Source: Malachius bipustulatus
Lineage: Eukaryota; Arthropoda; Insecta; Coleoptera; Melyridae
Reading direction: 5' to 3'
NCBI GenBank assembly: GCA_910589415.1
Contig: OU342637.1
Span: 32,332,162 to 32,396,161, forward strand
DNA: 64,000 nt
Under the pieces are notes generated by a model. That model was given only the letters and a program-made list of their open reading frames with translations. It did no database searches and was not told the origin of the DNA. Each line of letters opens with the position of its first letter. The stretch's first letter is position 1. Made by a program: the position numbers and the translations under genes. This document shows positions 22,935-33,956 of this stretch, one piece after another.

Positions 22935-25250
22935 TTATTTTGCATGTTTAGACTTATAATGATGACTGAAATATCCTCTATTTCGTGTTTCAAATGAACA
23001 TTCAGCACACTTGAATACTTCAGCTTCTTCTGCATGTCGAAGTTTAAAATGAGTGCTCAAATAACGTTTATATTTTGTCTTGTAGGAACAGTCCTCACAC
23101 TTGTACACCTCCGCATCTTTTGAATGTATATATTTACAATGATAAGTCAAACTGCCTTTATCTTTCGTTTTATAGGAACATTCAACACACTTGTACACTT
23201 TTGAATCTTTCCTATGTTTCCGTTTGTAATGACTGATCAAAACACTTTTATATCTTGTTTCAAATGAACATATCTCACACTTATATACTTCATCGACTTT
23301 TGTATGTAAATACTTGTAATGCTTCTTTAAACTGCCTTTAAATTTCGTTTCAAATGAACATTCTGCACACTTATACACTTGCGCATCATTTGAATGTATA
23401 TGTTTGAAATGATCCACCAAATGATGTTTATATTTTGTTTCAAATGAACACTTCTCGCATTTGTACACTTGTGCATCTTTAGAATGGTGACATTTATAAT
23501 GTTGAGTGAAATTTTTTTTATGTTTTGTTTTGTAAGAACATTCCTGACATTTGTACATTACAGCATCTGTTGCATGTTTATATTTACGATGAGCGGCAAA
23601 ACAAGTTTTGTTTCTCGATTCATATGAACATTCATCACATCTGTACACTTTGTTTTCTTGTGAATGTTTATATTTAATATGTTGAGTCAAATACCGTTTA
23701 ACATTTGTTTTATACACACATTCCTGACACTTGTACACTTCGTCAGGATAACTTGTTGGATGTACATCTTGAAAATGGCGCATAAAATATACTTTTCGCC
23801 TGGTTTCATAAGAACATTCAGCACATTTGTAAATTTCGGCTTCTTTGTCATGTTTATGTTTATAATGCATGGCCATAGTGTATTTCGTCTTTGTTTCATA
23901 AGAGCATTCGGTACATTTATATATTTCTGCATTTTTTGCATGTTTAATTTTATAATGTAGGGCCAATTGATCTTTCCTCTTAGTTTCATGCGAGCATTCT
24001 TCACATTTATAGATAACCGCATTTTTAGCATGTCTACGTCTACAATGGTTCATAAAAAGGGATCTAATTGTCGTTGTATATGAACATTCATAACACTTGT
24101 AAACTTCCGCTTCAGTCGGATGTTCATTTTTATAATGACTGGTCAAATCACGTTTTAATCTTGCCTTATAAGAACATTCCTGACATTCATGCACTTCGGC
24201 TTCTTTTGCGTGTATCTGTTTATTGTGCCTTTTGAAACTGCTTTTAACTGTTGTTTGAAAAGAACATTCCTGACATTTGTACACATCATTTGCATGTTTA
24301 CTTTTACAATGTAAGAACAAATTGCCTTTAGTTTTCGTTTCGTATGAACATTCCTGACATTTGAATATTTCCGGGTTTTTTGCATGCATCCGTGTATAAT
24401 GCAATAAAACACAGTCTTTACGTTTTGACTCATAAGAACACTCCTCGCATTTGTACATTTCAACTTCTTTAGAATGTTTACGTTTATAATGTATCATGAA
24501 ATAATCCTTATTTCTCGTTTCCATTGAACATTCAGCACACTTGTACACTTGCACATTTTTTGCGTGTTTAATATTAAAATGACGGACACATTTGTCTTTC
24601 CTTCTAGTTTCATAGGAACATTCCCCACATTTGTATACTGTTGCTTCTCTATCGTGTTTACATGTATAATGTTTGCTAAGAGAATCCTTATATCTTGATT
24701 GAAAAGAACATTCTTGACACTTGTGCATGTCAACTACTTTTGCATGTCTATGCTTATAATGTTGCACCAAATTATATTTTACTCTAACTTTGTGAGAGCA
24801 ATGCGCACAGTAATGCCAGATGGTCTTGGTCTCAGCTTCGTCTTCGTTCTTACCATCTAAAGATGAGGGTATCTTATCTTTTCGAACAGCAGATGAGTCA
24901 CACCGGTCTAGCTGGTCTTTAAATGTGCCCGCATTTCTCGTACCGCATCTCGACTCCCAGCCTGGCTTGTGCTCTTCGATCTCTATCTCTTCTTTCGGGG
25001 GCCCACATTTGGGTGGCACTGGCACTTCAAAATCACACCGAAAGTCTTCAGGTTTTTGTTTTTCCATACCGCAAGATGAAACTTCTGCAGAACTGGTCAA
25101 TTCTGTTGTTTGATGGCATTTTTGATCGGTTTCTTCATCTTCACATTTCAAACTTGAAAGAGAGGAGAAATTATTAATTTTTCCATCTCCAATTGTTTTG
25201 GTTACTTCTTCCTCAGTTTGAAAGCTACGATTTACTACCTTTGAACTCAT
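22935..25250 (-). CDS. C2H2 zinc-finger protein, 21 fingers
   Basis: Predicted nuclear DNA-binding protein of 771 residues, single coding exon. I start at ATG 25250 (M-S-S-K), which is shared with the neighbouring paralogue; the upstream extension crosses a likely 3' splice site at about 25280 (tattttag), so a non-coding first exon lies further up. The first 150 residues are acidic and carry LKCEDEE, VPVPPKC and the motif KEEIEIEEHKP. Then 21 tandem C-x2-C-x12-H-x3-5-H fingers, mostly of the form YKCxECSYETKxK...HYKxKH with linkers like AKEAEVYKC rather than the TGEKP linker. Such arrays resemble REST-like insect proteins. No KRAB, BTB or ZAD domain is visible. DNA target and role are unknown. 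Confidence 0.9.
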   Translation of the reverse strand: MSSKVVNRSFQTEEEVTKTIGDGKINNFSSLSSLKCEDEETDQKCHQTTELTSSAEVSSCGMEKQKPEDFRCDFEVPVPPKCGPPKEEIEIEEHKPGWESRCGTRNAGTFKDQLDRCDSSAVRKDKIPSSLDGKNEDEAETKTIWHYCAHCSHKVRVKYNLVQHYKHRHAKVVDMHKCQECSFQSRYKDSLSKHYTCKHDREATVYKCGECSYETRRKDKCVRHFNIKHAKNVQVYKCAECSMETRNKDYFMIHYKRKHSKEVEMYKCEECSYESKRKDCVLLHYTRMHAKNPEIFKCQECSYETKTKGNLFLHCKSKHANDVYKCQECSFQTTVKSSFKRHNKQIHAKEAEVHECQECSYKARLKRDLTSHYKNEHPTEAEVYKCYECSYTTTIRSLFMNHCRRRHAKNAVIYKCEECSHETKRKDQLALHYKIKHAKNAEIYKCTECSYETKTKYTMAMHYKHKHDKEAEIYKCAECSYETRRKVYFMRHFQDVHPTSYPDEVYKCQECVYKTNVKRYLTQHIKYKHSQENKVYRCDECSYESRNKTCFAAHRKYKHATDAVMYKCQECSYKTKHKKNFTQHYKCHHSKDAQVYKCEKCSFETKYKHHLVDHFKHIHSNDAQVYKCAECSFETKFKGSLKKHYKYLHTKVDEVYKCEICSFETRYKSVLISHYKRKHRKDSKVYKCVECSYKTKDKGSLTYHCKYIHSKDAEVYKCEDCSYKTKYKRYLSTHFKLRHAEEAEVFKCAECSFETRNRGYFSHHYKSKHAK

Positions 25251-26706
25251 TATGTCTTTTTTCTGCGCAGTCTTCACACCACTAAAATATTTTAAACAAA
25301 CATTAAACAAAAGTATTTTTTATCGAATAAAATAATAAAAAGAGTAATTTTCAAATTTGCTCAAGAGTCAAGAGTTGAGGTGATGTGGTTTGTCGCATTC
25401 GTGACGTGGCAGTGACGTACAGTCTTGTGGCTCATACCTGTCACTTACATTTGACATTTGCCTGAAGTCCTCTGACAAGTTAACCAAAGAGAATTAAATT
25501 AACTAGTTCAAGCTCATGCTCCTTGGTGACAAGACAACTAACAAGTCAAGTCAGCAGAAATCGACAATAATTCTTCTTCTCCTTTTTTGGCTTCTATTTC
25601 TGTATTTAGTCAGTCTCACATCGACAGTAGTTACGGGTATGCTATTGCGCATGTATGACGTCACACTCGAGTAGGCTATTTATTTAATGAATTAATTCGC
25701 ATGCAAGTTTTATCAAATTTAAAATCACGAGACCCAATTTTTTGATTGAAACTAAGTAAGACGAAATAGTTTGATGAAAAATTTGTTCTATAATCATTAT
25801 AAGATGAAAGCTATGTGTCAAATAAAGAATTATCGAGTCAAATGTCAGAATGATTCCTCGAATGTGACTACATGCGCGTCTATTTTCTGATTCCTTTCGA
25901 TTCAATGGACTTCACATATACCACATAACCTCACCTTATGTATGATGCGTTCTTTTGCTCTATTCGATATAAGATCCGATCATACGAATCACATTTGTTA
26001 TTAAGTCATTAAGTATGATTCGAAAATTGGCATCAAAAGAACACGGCTATTGTGAGGGATCTGCGTTATAAAAGACTCGCCCATAAAAAAAGTACCCCGG
26101 TGCAGACTCAGTCATGCATTTATGATTTATTTACTATAATAGCTAGATGTACTATACTATAACATCTTGGCAGAGATGTTAAAATCGGCGATCTGATGGA
26201 ATTTTTGATTGTTTTCTTTTCTTCATCTTCACATTGCAGACCATATACCTTCAATTCTTTTAAGTGTTTTTTTAAACTGAAAAATTGCAATGATCGTGGA
26301 CTCGTGAGCCACACCAACGTTCATTTTTATTCACGAACGCACCCCAGGTGTAAATTGTAATGTAACGCGTTACAACCTTGGTTTTGTCAAGCCACGCCTT
26401 CTAGCTCTCCTATCATTGGTTGCTTGCTAGTTTTATAAACGAGCGCGTACTTTTGAACAGAGCAATGCATGATATTTTTACATCAGTTAATCTGGCCTTT
26501 ATTGGGCTCTGAAACGACCACAAACAGCTCGAATTAATTATCCTAAGATTGAAATTTGGAATATTTAAAATGTTGTATTTCTCAAAATGATTCGGCAGTG
26601 TAAATTAAAATTATTAATTGTTTTATGTGTTTATTACATTCGATGCAATCCTAAAAAATAAATTCCTCATTAAATTATTATTAACAAATTTCAAACGTTG
26701 TTCCAC
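25251..26706. other. Intergenic DNA between two zinc-finger paralogues
   Basis: Contains the likely promoter and non-coding first exon of the 21-finger gene (acceptor near 25280), a pseudogene scrap at about 26165-26262, and at 26318-26375 a copy of a dispersed repeat with CGAACGCACCCCAG, also seen near 35600. Otherwise AT-rich. Confidence 0.4.
26165..26262 (-). pseudogene. Zinc-finger N-terminal fragment
   Basis: The plus-strand stretch GATGGAATTTTTGATTGTTT, continuing to TTCTTCATCTTCACATTGCA, closely matches the part of the 21-finger gene at about 25108-25152 (GATGGCATTTTTGATCGG, then TTCTTCATCTTCACATTTCA). On the minus strand it reads LQCEDEE where the genes read LKCEDEE, then drifts out of register. 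No fingers follow. I read it as a decayed duplicate of a zinc-finger N-terminus. Confidence 0.5.
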
Positions 26707-27978
26707 TTATTTTCCATGCTTTCGTTTATAATGTTTGGGCAATTCGTGTTTATATTTTGTTTCAAAAGCACATTCCTCGCACTTGTACAAATCCAGATCT
26801 TCTGAATGTCTATATTTATGATGCTTGGGCAGAGAACTTTTATATTTTGTCTCGTACGAACATTGCTGACATTTGTACACTTTTGCTTCTGTTGAGTGTT
26901 TATGTTTATAATGCCGGGTCAATTCACTTTTATTTTTTATTTGGTAAGAACATTCCGGACACTTGTACATTTCAGCTATTTCGGAATGTTTATATTTAAA
27001 ATGTAAAGTCAAATTACATTTAATTCTCGTTTCATAGTTGCATTCCTTACATTTGTACACTTCTGCTTCTTTGGAATGTTTATATTTATAATGTCTGGGC
27101 AAAACACATTTATGTCTCGTTTCAAAAGAGCATTCTTCACATTTGTACATTTCTACATCTTTTAAATGTTTCTGTTTGTAATGTTGAGTCAATGCACTTT
27201 TGCGTCTCGTTTCGTAAGAACATTCGACACACTTATACACGTCACCTTCTTCTGTATGTTGATATTTATAATGTGCAGTCAACGTACTTTTATATTTTGT
27301 TTCATAAGAACATTCCAGACATCTGTACACTTTGGCTGCTTCTTTAGAATGTTTACATTTATGTGTAAACAAACACTTTTTATATTTTGTCTCATAAGAG
27401 CACGCATTACATTTATACACTTCTGTATACAATTTGTGTTTACAATAATTATTATAGTGCCTGCTGAAGTTACTTTTCCTGTTTGTTTTATATGGACAAT
27501 GTCCACAGTAAAACTTCGCATCTCCTCCGCTCTTACTTTCCGAAGATCGTGCCTGAAGTGCCTCACTTTCTTGAACGTACTCACACCGATCCTTCAACAT
27601 TCCAGCATTACAAGTTCTAGTTCTACTACTCCCGATCAGCAGCTCCCACTTCGGTTTGTGGTCCTCAATGTCAATCTCTTCGTCTTTTAATGTTAAAAAA
27701 TTCTCTTCTTCCACTCGATGAAAATAATCTGCTTCTGAGTCTTCAGGTTCGTGTTTGATTGAAATTGCAGGAGCATTCTTCAAATTGATTAATTCAGAGG
27801 ACTGATCACAGCTTGGATCATCTTGTTCATCTTCACACTTCAACTTTTGAGAGATGAGAAGTAAGGAGGAGTCATCCTCATCAGACGGAGTAAACTGATC
27901 ATCTTCTGATGCTTCCCTTTTGATGATAATCATTTCCTCATGTTTAACAGAACAATTATTGCCTTCCTTTGAACTCAT
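26707..27978 (-). CDS. C2H2 zinc-finger protein, 9 fingers
   Basis: Predicted nuclear DNA-binding protein of 423 residues, single coding exon from ATG 27978 (M-S-S-K-E). A 3' splice site (ctcttttag-like, about 28010) upstream suggests a non-coding first exon, the same architecture as the 21-finger neighbour. The acidic N-terminus has SUMO-site-like IKREASE and IKHEPED, LKCEDEQ, and DEEIDIEDHKPKW. Nine fingers follow, of the form YKCxECSYETKYK...HYKYKHSKEAEV. Finger 1 has an enlarged histidine spacing and finger 2 is one residue short, so both may be weak zinc binders. It is a tandem paralogue of 22935-25250. Confidence 0.9.
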   Translation of the reverse strand: MSSKEGNNCSVKHEEMIIIKREASEDDQFTPSDEDDSSLLLISQKLKCEDEQDDPSCDQSSELINLKNAPAISIKHEPEDSEADYFHRVEEENFLTLKDEEIDIEDHKPKWELLIGSSRTRTCNAGMLKDRCEYVQESEALQARSSESKSGGDAKFYCGHCPYKTNRKSNFSRHYNNYCKHKLYTEVYKCNACSYETKYKKCLFTHKCKHSKEAAKVYRCLECSYETKYKSTLTAHYKYQHTEEGDVYKCVECSYETRRKSALTQHYKQKHLKDVEMYKCEECSFETRHKCVLPRHYKYKHSKEAEVYKCKECNYETRIKCNLTLHFKYKHSEIAEMYKCPECSYQIKNKSELTRHYKHKHSTEAKVYKCQQCSYETKYKSSLPKHHKYRHSEDLDLYKCEECAFETKYKHELPKHYKRKHGK

Positions 27979-29408
27979 GATGTTAATTTTCCTTCAAATT
28001 GCTCTACTAAAAGAAAAAGTCCATAATAAAATAATAAAATGTAAAATGAACTCACAGAGTTTTATTTTTAATTTCAACCTTTGATGAACTGTGAACTGTG
28101 AAGTCGTGAAGTGTGAGACGTGAGTGAAATGTTGTTGGTGTTGCGTGGTGTTGCCAACAGCTGTAAAAATGTAAATTGTACTGCAAAAATTCAAATTAAT
28201 AAATTGTACTTGGATTGAATTGTGATGATCTAAAACGTCTAAAAAATAGGTAAGTATAAATTAAAATTAAAAAGTAAAGAGAAAGCCTCGACTTTTGTAA
28301 CGTATAACGATGTCGATACTCTCGAATGAAACTCAGAGAGAGGTACTTATATGTTCACTCATGTCAAAAGTGAGATCTCCTTTAGTGGCGGCCATTTTCT
28401 ATGAGGGCAAATTCCTCTGGGAAAAAATGTTCATATATTTCTGGAGTATAGCCACTAGCCTATTTTTTTAACTATGTATTCCCATAAAGTTTGTACGTCT
28501 ATGTTTTTCCTAAATAACTGTGCCAATAGAATCTCGCTACGTTCCATCTTTACTGAGAAAAGTCCAGATAGGTATTACGGTGCAAAAACAAATACGGCAT
28601 TGAGCTGGAGTCCTAAAATTCTAGGAACCGGCCTATTTTCAATAGGTTGTATTTGGTGGTGCCAAGGTACTCCCCTGCAAAATTTCAGCCTAATCATTTT
28701 CAATAGGTTTCGTGGGACCGTGCGCCGTTTCAATCGAGTCAAATCTCTCCCGATTGAAAATGGAAGCTCTAGAGTGTTTCTTATAGCCGCGGGACGACGC
28801 CCAGAGGCCGATACACACCAAACGATATATTTGATTATTTTTATAGAACCTAAAACCCAAAATGAAGAAGAACATTTACCAAACGATATTTTCATCATCT
28901 AGTCATAGTCATAAACATCTCTGGTACTCTGACTCTGGTAGAACTACGATCGTTCAGAAAATGAAACACATCTGCTGGCGACACTCCCGCTAAAATATAC
29001 CTATAGTAGGATTAACTTTAAAAAGTCAGATGTGACGTCTCACTAACCGTCCGAATTAATATTTTTAATTTCACCAGAAAATGTCAAACAGTTAATTGTC
29101 AAGTTGTGAACGAGCGTAATTATTGAAGAAATCATTCAAAAAATGAATTGAACCGCTTACGTCAGTTTGAGAGCCACTGACAACTACATAAAATTTATTC
29201 ACGTAATGACATTCTATCCTCTATGTTGTGCATTTAATTCTCATTCAAAACCAATGTTGACGTATACTTATTTATGCGGGATGGAGTATTTAGACAAACT
29301 GGACGGTTACTATAAAAACACGTACATGAAACAAAATAAATCGAACTATCAAAAGGAGGTGTATTCTTAATCGATACGTATGACTTTTTAGACTTTATTG
29401 GACTATAA
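27979..29408. other. Intergenic DNA left of the Harbinger element
   Basis: Holds the probable promoter and first exon of the 9-finger gene near 28000-28150. At 28474-28902 overlapping open frames occur on both strands with internal repeats (ATATCGTTTGGT and TTCAATAGG each occur twice), which looks like repeat DNA rather than a gene. Nothing else is supported. Confidence 0.4.
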
Positions 29409-31247
29409 AGCCCATATGTAACGATCCATTTTTTAGTACAAGTTTTAGTCAATTTTTTAGGATACTAAATTTAGGACAAATTCATACAAGTTTTGTCTCC
29501 AATTTTTGGTAAATTTTTTAGTTTAGGGAAGTTGTCCTATTTTTCGTCAATTTTAATTGACAAGCATTCGTTCTTATTACCCGTTAGGCATCGTGATCAA
29601 TCGGACTTTCTTTTCATTGGAAACTATTTGACAACTAATAAAATAAATACAAAGAAATTTAAATTTGCGTCCTGTTCACCATTTATTTTACAATTTGCAT
29701 GTTATTTGGGTGATTTGCAGTGCTTAAATAAGTCCAGAAAATATCATTGAAAGGCAGCAGTAATTTAATCTGGTAAGTAAAAGATATAAATAGTTAGAAA
29801 TGTGCTTTCTGGTACTTATATCAATTCTTCATCATTTATTATAGGTATGTTATACGTTTGTTTGAATATAGAATTTCTTTCACAGGTTCCACATTAGCAT
29901 GTAGTGAAAGGGTCCCCTGAACATGAACACGTGTGTTCACTGAATGACAGAAAAGTATCCATATAGTGAACTGGTGGACTTCAAGAAGAAATATGGGAGC
30001 TGCCGTATTTTTCAGCTTATTAATTCGACACCAATTTTTTTAACTTTATGTAAGTTTATGTAAATAGGAACTTATTAAGTATTATTGTAGCCTTAAAGTT
30101 AAATTTTCCAAATTTCAACGGATTATACTTCATCAGCAAATGCCCCATGTTTTCATCTGTTTAGAGGTAATAAATGATACTTACTATATTTTTGAGGTAT
30201 TATAATGTAGGTATTTTGATATAAAAACTATAATAAATTTGAAAATTGGATGTATATACCTATGTTAACAGGAATATTTGTTACATAGTTTTAAAAATCT
30301 TTCAAGATATTTTTTTTATACCTATATGAGATACTTATAATACTTTTTAACTAATACAATTGGTTGCCTTTTTAACTATAAAAAACTAATCAATAAAAGT
30401 TAATAATAAACGTACCTGTTCTTTTCATTTAACCACAAATAATATTAATGCACTTTTCAATAGTAACGAATATTCGCTGACGTTATTATTGAAAATTGTG
30501 TTAATTAATTATTATGTGGACTTCCAAATAGTCAGAATTCAAAGATATAATTTAAATTTAAATATCCCGCCAACCGATATACCCCCACCACCGTCATAAA
30601 TGCTTTTTAGTTACGGCACCTCGCGGGCAGGGGGAGCTCAAGTTTGTATCCAAAATATTTACAAAATTTTTAGAACCTGTCCTATTTTTCATCAATTAAA
30701 TGACATAACTGAAGTGGAAATCTGGGGAAATTGTTGTTTGTAGTTTACAATATTGAGATGTTGGTAGCTAAAGTCGACTTTCTAACAGGAAGGAGCATGT
30801 GTGGATTTGACGTTGAACGGGATGGTTTACCAATATGGCGCCTGCTTCAGTTTTTAAAGCTGATTAAACGCCAATAACTTCACTAACCTACATTATATTA
30901 TATAACTATAAAATATTGCATCACACTTTAACGTTTTACAACAAAATATACTACAATTAAACACAAAAAAAACCCAAGAGTGAAACACAGGACACGTCAG
31001 AGGTCAGAACCATGACGTGTCCTTTTATTATGAGAATTATGAGTCATCTCTGGTTGAGCAATGTGGCTGAGTTGGTTCCCTAGGATAACACGTGAAATCG
31101 ATCATATGCTCCTTTCTTTTTCTTCATTATTCAATGTTTCTAACCTAACCAGTAGGTAACCTCAGTTTATATTTGGAAGTGTACGTGAAAAAGTGTACGG
31201 TAATCATTGAAATTGAATTGAAAACTTATCCACTTTGTTGAATAATA

Positions 31248-31886
31248 CAGGGTGTCCCGTATCGTTATGTTCAAATTTTGTGAGCATATAGTAGGCTTAT
31301 TTCTAAGCCTAAAAAACCTAAAAGTGGCAGGTCTATCTGCATTCGTTACGAAGTTACGGGCCTAAGAAAATAATGTCTAGTAAATACCAGATTTAACTTT
31401 GAAAACCACATAAAGCTTATTTTAGTGACCAAATCTTTAGTTTATCATGTGTTAAAAATGTCCTATTCCTTGCTGAATACAAGCTTGTGCTCGGAGGCCT
31501 ATTGCAAAAGTAACAGTTTTCTCGTCTTTTTTCGCCTACCTATCTCTTGACCAGCTTTCTGAATACGATCAAATAATAATTTCTCTCTGGTATTTAGTTA
31601 CAAACACCAATTCCGAAATATGCTGGTGCCGCATCTATTTGAATCCTAATGCCATTTCATATGAGCAGGGGAACCTCCACTAATGTTTATTTCGGTGACG
31701 TTTACTCATGTGTGGCAATTTGTGTGGCTTACAAAGTTGAATCTTGTTATTTACTAGTCATAATTTTCTTAAGCCTGTAACTTTGTAACGAATAAAGATA
31801 GACCTGTCACTTTTGAGTTTTTTGGGCTCAAAATTAAGCCTACTATATGCTCAAGAATTTTGAACATAACGATACGGGACACCCTG
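31248..31886. mobile_element. Tc1/mariner-type foldback MITE inside the Harbinger element
   Basis: 639 bp. Long imperfect inverted repeats (about 180 bp) begin CAGGGTGTCCCGTATCGTTA at both ends. Flanked by TA at 31246-31247 and 31887-31888, the Tc1/mariner target duplication. No coding capacity. Confidence 0.9.
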
Positions 31887-32007
31887 TATAATAATATAAT
31901 ATAAAATGTAGGTATGATCAAGTAGATGGGTTTTCGTTGTTAGGCAAGTTTGTTTTTATAGTAATGTAAACAAGTTACAATCGTCAAAACACTCATCAGT
32001 TATCACA

Positions 32008-33871
32008 ATGTCTTGGTCTTATGATCAGGTTATTTCTTTAATAGAATTATATAGAGAAAGGCCTTGCCTCTATCATGTCAAAAGTTCCAATTATAAAAAC
32101 AATAAGCACATGAGAACCACTGCTTATGAAAGCATGGTAAGAGAACTAAAAAATATTCGTCCTGGAATAACTATAACTGAAATAAAATCGAAAATCAATG
32201 GACTTAGAACAAACTTTGCAACAGAACACCGAAAGTACTTGAAATCGAAGCATAGTGGCATGGATGAAGACTCTGTAAGTAGTTTTAATATATCTTAAAT
32301 GTTATATACAGTGTGACCCATTTGTTCTTGAAACACCCTGTAGAATCTTAATTTATGGTGCGATTTAAAAAAAAAAAATTTTAAATCATAAGCTTGATAA
32401 ACTGTATTTTGGGAGCAAAAAGCGTCTCATTCCTACAAAATCCAGGGCCTACTAGATCAGTGTTTACTTGTAAAATCTCAAAAATTCATATTAGCGATTT
32501 TTTTAGAAAAAAACTGGGCACGCCACTGGATTCACCAGCCCTCAAAACGGAACTGTACTAAATTTTATTGGAAATGTCAGAGTAATAAGGATCTTGCAGT
32601 TATTTTAGAAATTCATAATAATACTCCGAATGTTCATTAATTTATTCGAAAAGGTCAAGAGAGACAAAATAGAAATTGTACGTCTAGTTGGTGATAATGT
32701 AGGTACTTTAATTTTTTAGTTATAATTTTTTATTTATTTATTTATTTTTTTAAATTTTTTTTAAATTTTTGTAATTTTTTTTTTTACTTTTTTTTTTACT
32801 TTTTTTAATTTTAATTTTTACTTATGATAGCTTTTGACCTTTTTCAATTTTAATTTATGAAAATTCGGAGTATTATTATGAATTTCTAAAATAACTACAA
32901 GATCCTTTTTACTCTGACATTTTACATTGTAGGAATGAGACGCTTTTTGCTCCCAAAGTATAGTTTATCAAGCTCTATGATTTAAAAGAAATTTCTTTAA
33001 AATCGCACCATAAACTAAGATTCTACAGGGTGTTTCAAGAACAAATGGGTCACACTGTAGATGCAATACTGGTATCTGCCAGTCATGAGGCCAGTCACTT
33101 TGTAATGTCGTTTGTAATGTTTAGACTTTTACGAATAGCATATTCTAAACTGTTTCTCTTAAATGATTTCAGCTGTACGTACCATCACTCTGGTATTATG
33201 AATACCTTTTATTTCTATTGGACCACATCGCTGTGAGAAAGTCTACTGACTCTATCGGAGAGCTGTCCCAGGAATTAAGTGAAAACAGTGTTTCACTGAC
33301 ATGTGATGAGAGCACCACAGATGGCAAGACTGAACAACAAGCTGAGAAATCAAACGTCTGTTCTGTATTAGTAATAATGACCTAACAAAAAAAAAATTAT
33401 AATACGACACTGAATTATTATAAATATTTCATGACACTCTGTTATTCATTATAGGATGAAGACACTGATGCATTTTATTATACACTGGATAGAAATATTG
33501 AAATCATAAATGAAGACGAAAATGAGTCTCCTTCAGAACAACCTAGTACTAGTACCTCCATGGTCACTCCTAAAAGTTATACCTCACTCAGTAATCGTAC
33601 TGCTGGTTCGACCAAAAAGAGAAAAAGAAATCATGATGATTCTTTCCTGGATGCTGCCAGTGGTGCTATAAAAAAAATTTCCACGGCTTTAGAACAGAAC
33701 CAAAACCAGAGAAATCTAGCGACAGAGAAGCCTGACAATGACCACTTGACAACTTTTGGTAATTTTGTGGTAATCCGGTTACGGATGATAAAAAATGATG
33801 ACCTAGTGACTGCAGCTGAAGAAAAGATTACCACAATTTTATTTAATATTTATAAAGAAAGTAAAAAATAG
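32008..33871 (+). CDS. MADF-domain accessory protein of the Harbinger element
   Basis: In Harbinger systems a Myb/SANT/MADF protein encoded beside the transposase brings it to the transposon ends and into the nucleus. Three exons: 32008-32274, 33173-33364 and 33455-33871, phase 0 throughout; 876 nt, 291 residues. The MADF domain spans exon 1 and the start of exon 2: WSYDQVISLIELYRERPCLY, MVRELKNIRPGITITEIKSK, INGLRTNF, then LYVPSLWYYEYLLFLLDH. The C-terminal part is Ser/Thr-rich with a basic KKRKRN stretch, then a helical segment resembling a BESS-like region (inference). Intron 1 hosts a 749-bp MITE, which splicing would remove; the donor between exons 2 and 3 (TCT|gtatta) is the least certain boundary. 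Confidence 0.8.
32309..33057. mobile_element. Tc1/mariner-type MITE in intron 1 of the MADF gene
   Basis: 749 bp with long inverted repeats starting CAGTGTGACCCATTTGTTCT at both ends, flanked by TA (32307-32308 and 33058-33059). The interior is AT-rich with poly-T runs and the arms extend well inward (palindromic), so it is a foldback MITE. Non-coding. Confidence 0.9.
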
Positions 33872-33956
33872 TATAGTAAACATACATTTTTATTATTTAT
33901 TAATAAAAACTTGATTTCATTTATTTTATTTAATCCATTTCTAGCCATTATTATTG

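Noticed and set aside
23664..23960. Plus-strand frames (98 codons and others) across the zinc-finger array
   Set aside because: Periodic antisense shadows of the finger repeats.
26067..26113. TATAAAAG followed by TCAGTC as a core promoter
   Set aside because: Spacing from the TATA start to the putative start site is about 43 bases, too long, and no gene follows on the plus strand.
28474..28902. 142-codon plus-strand frame overlapping a 107-codon minus-strand frame
   Set aside because: Both strands open over internally repetitive sequence. No recognised domain; most likely repeat DNA.
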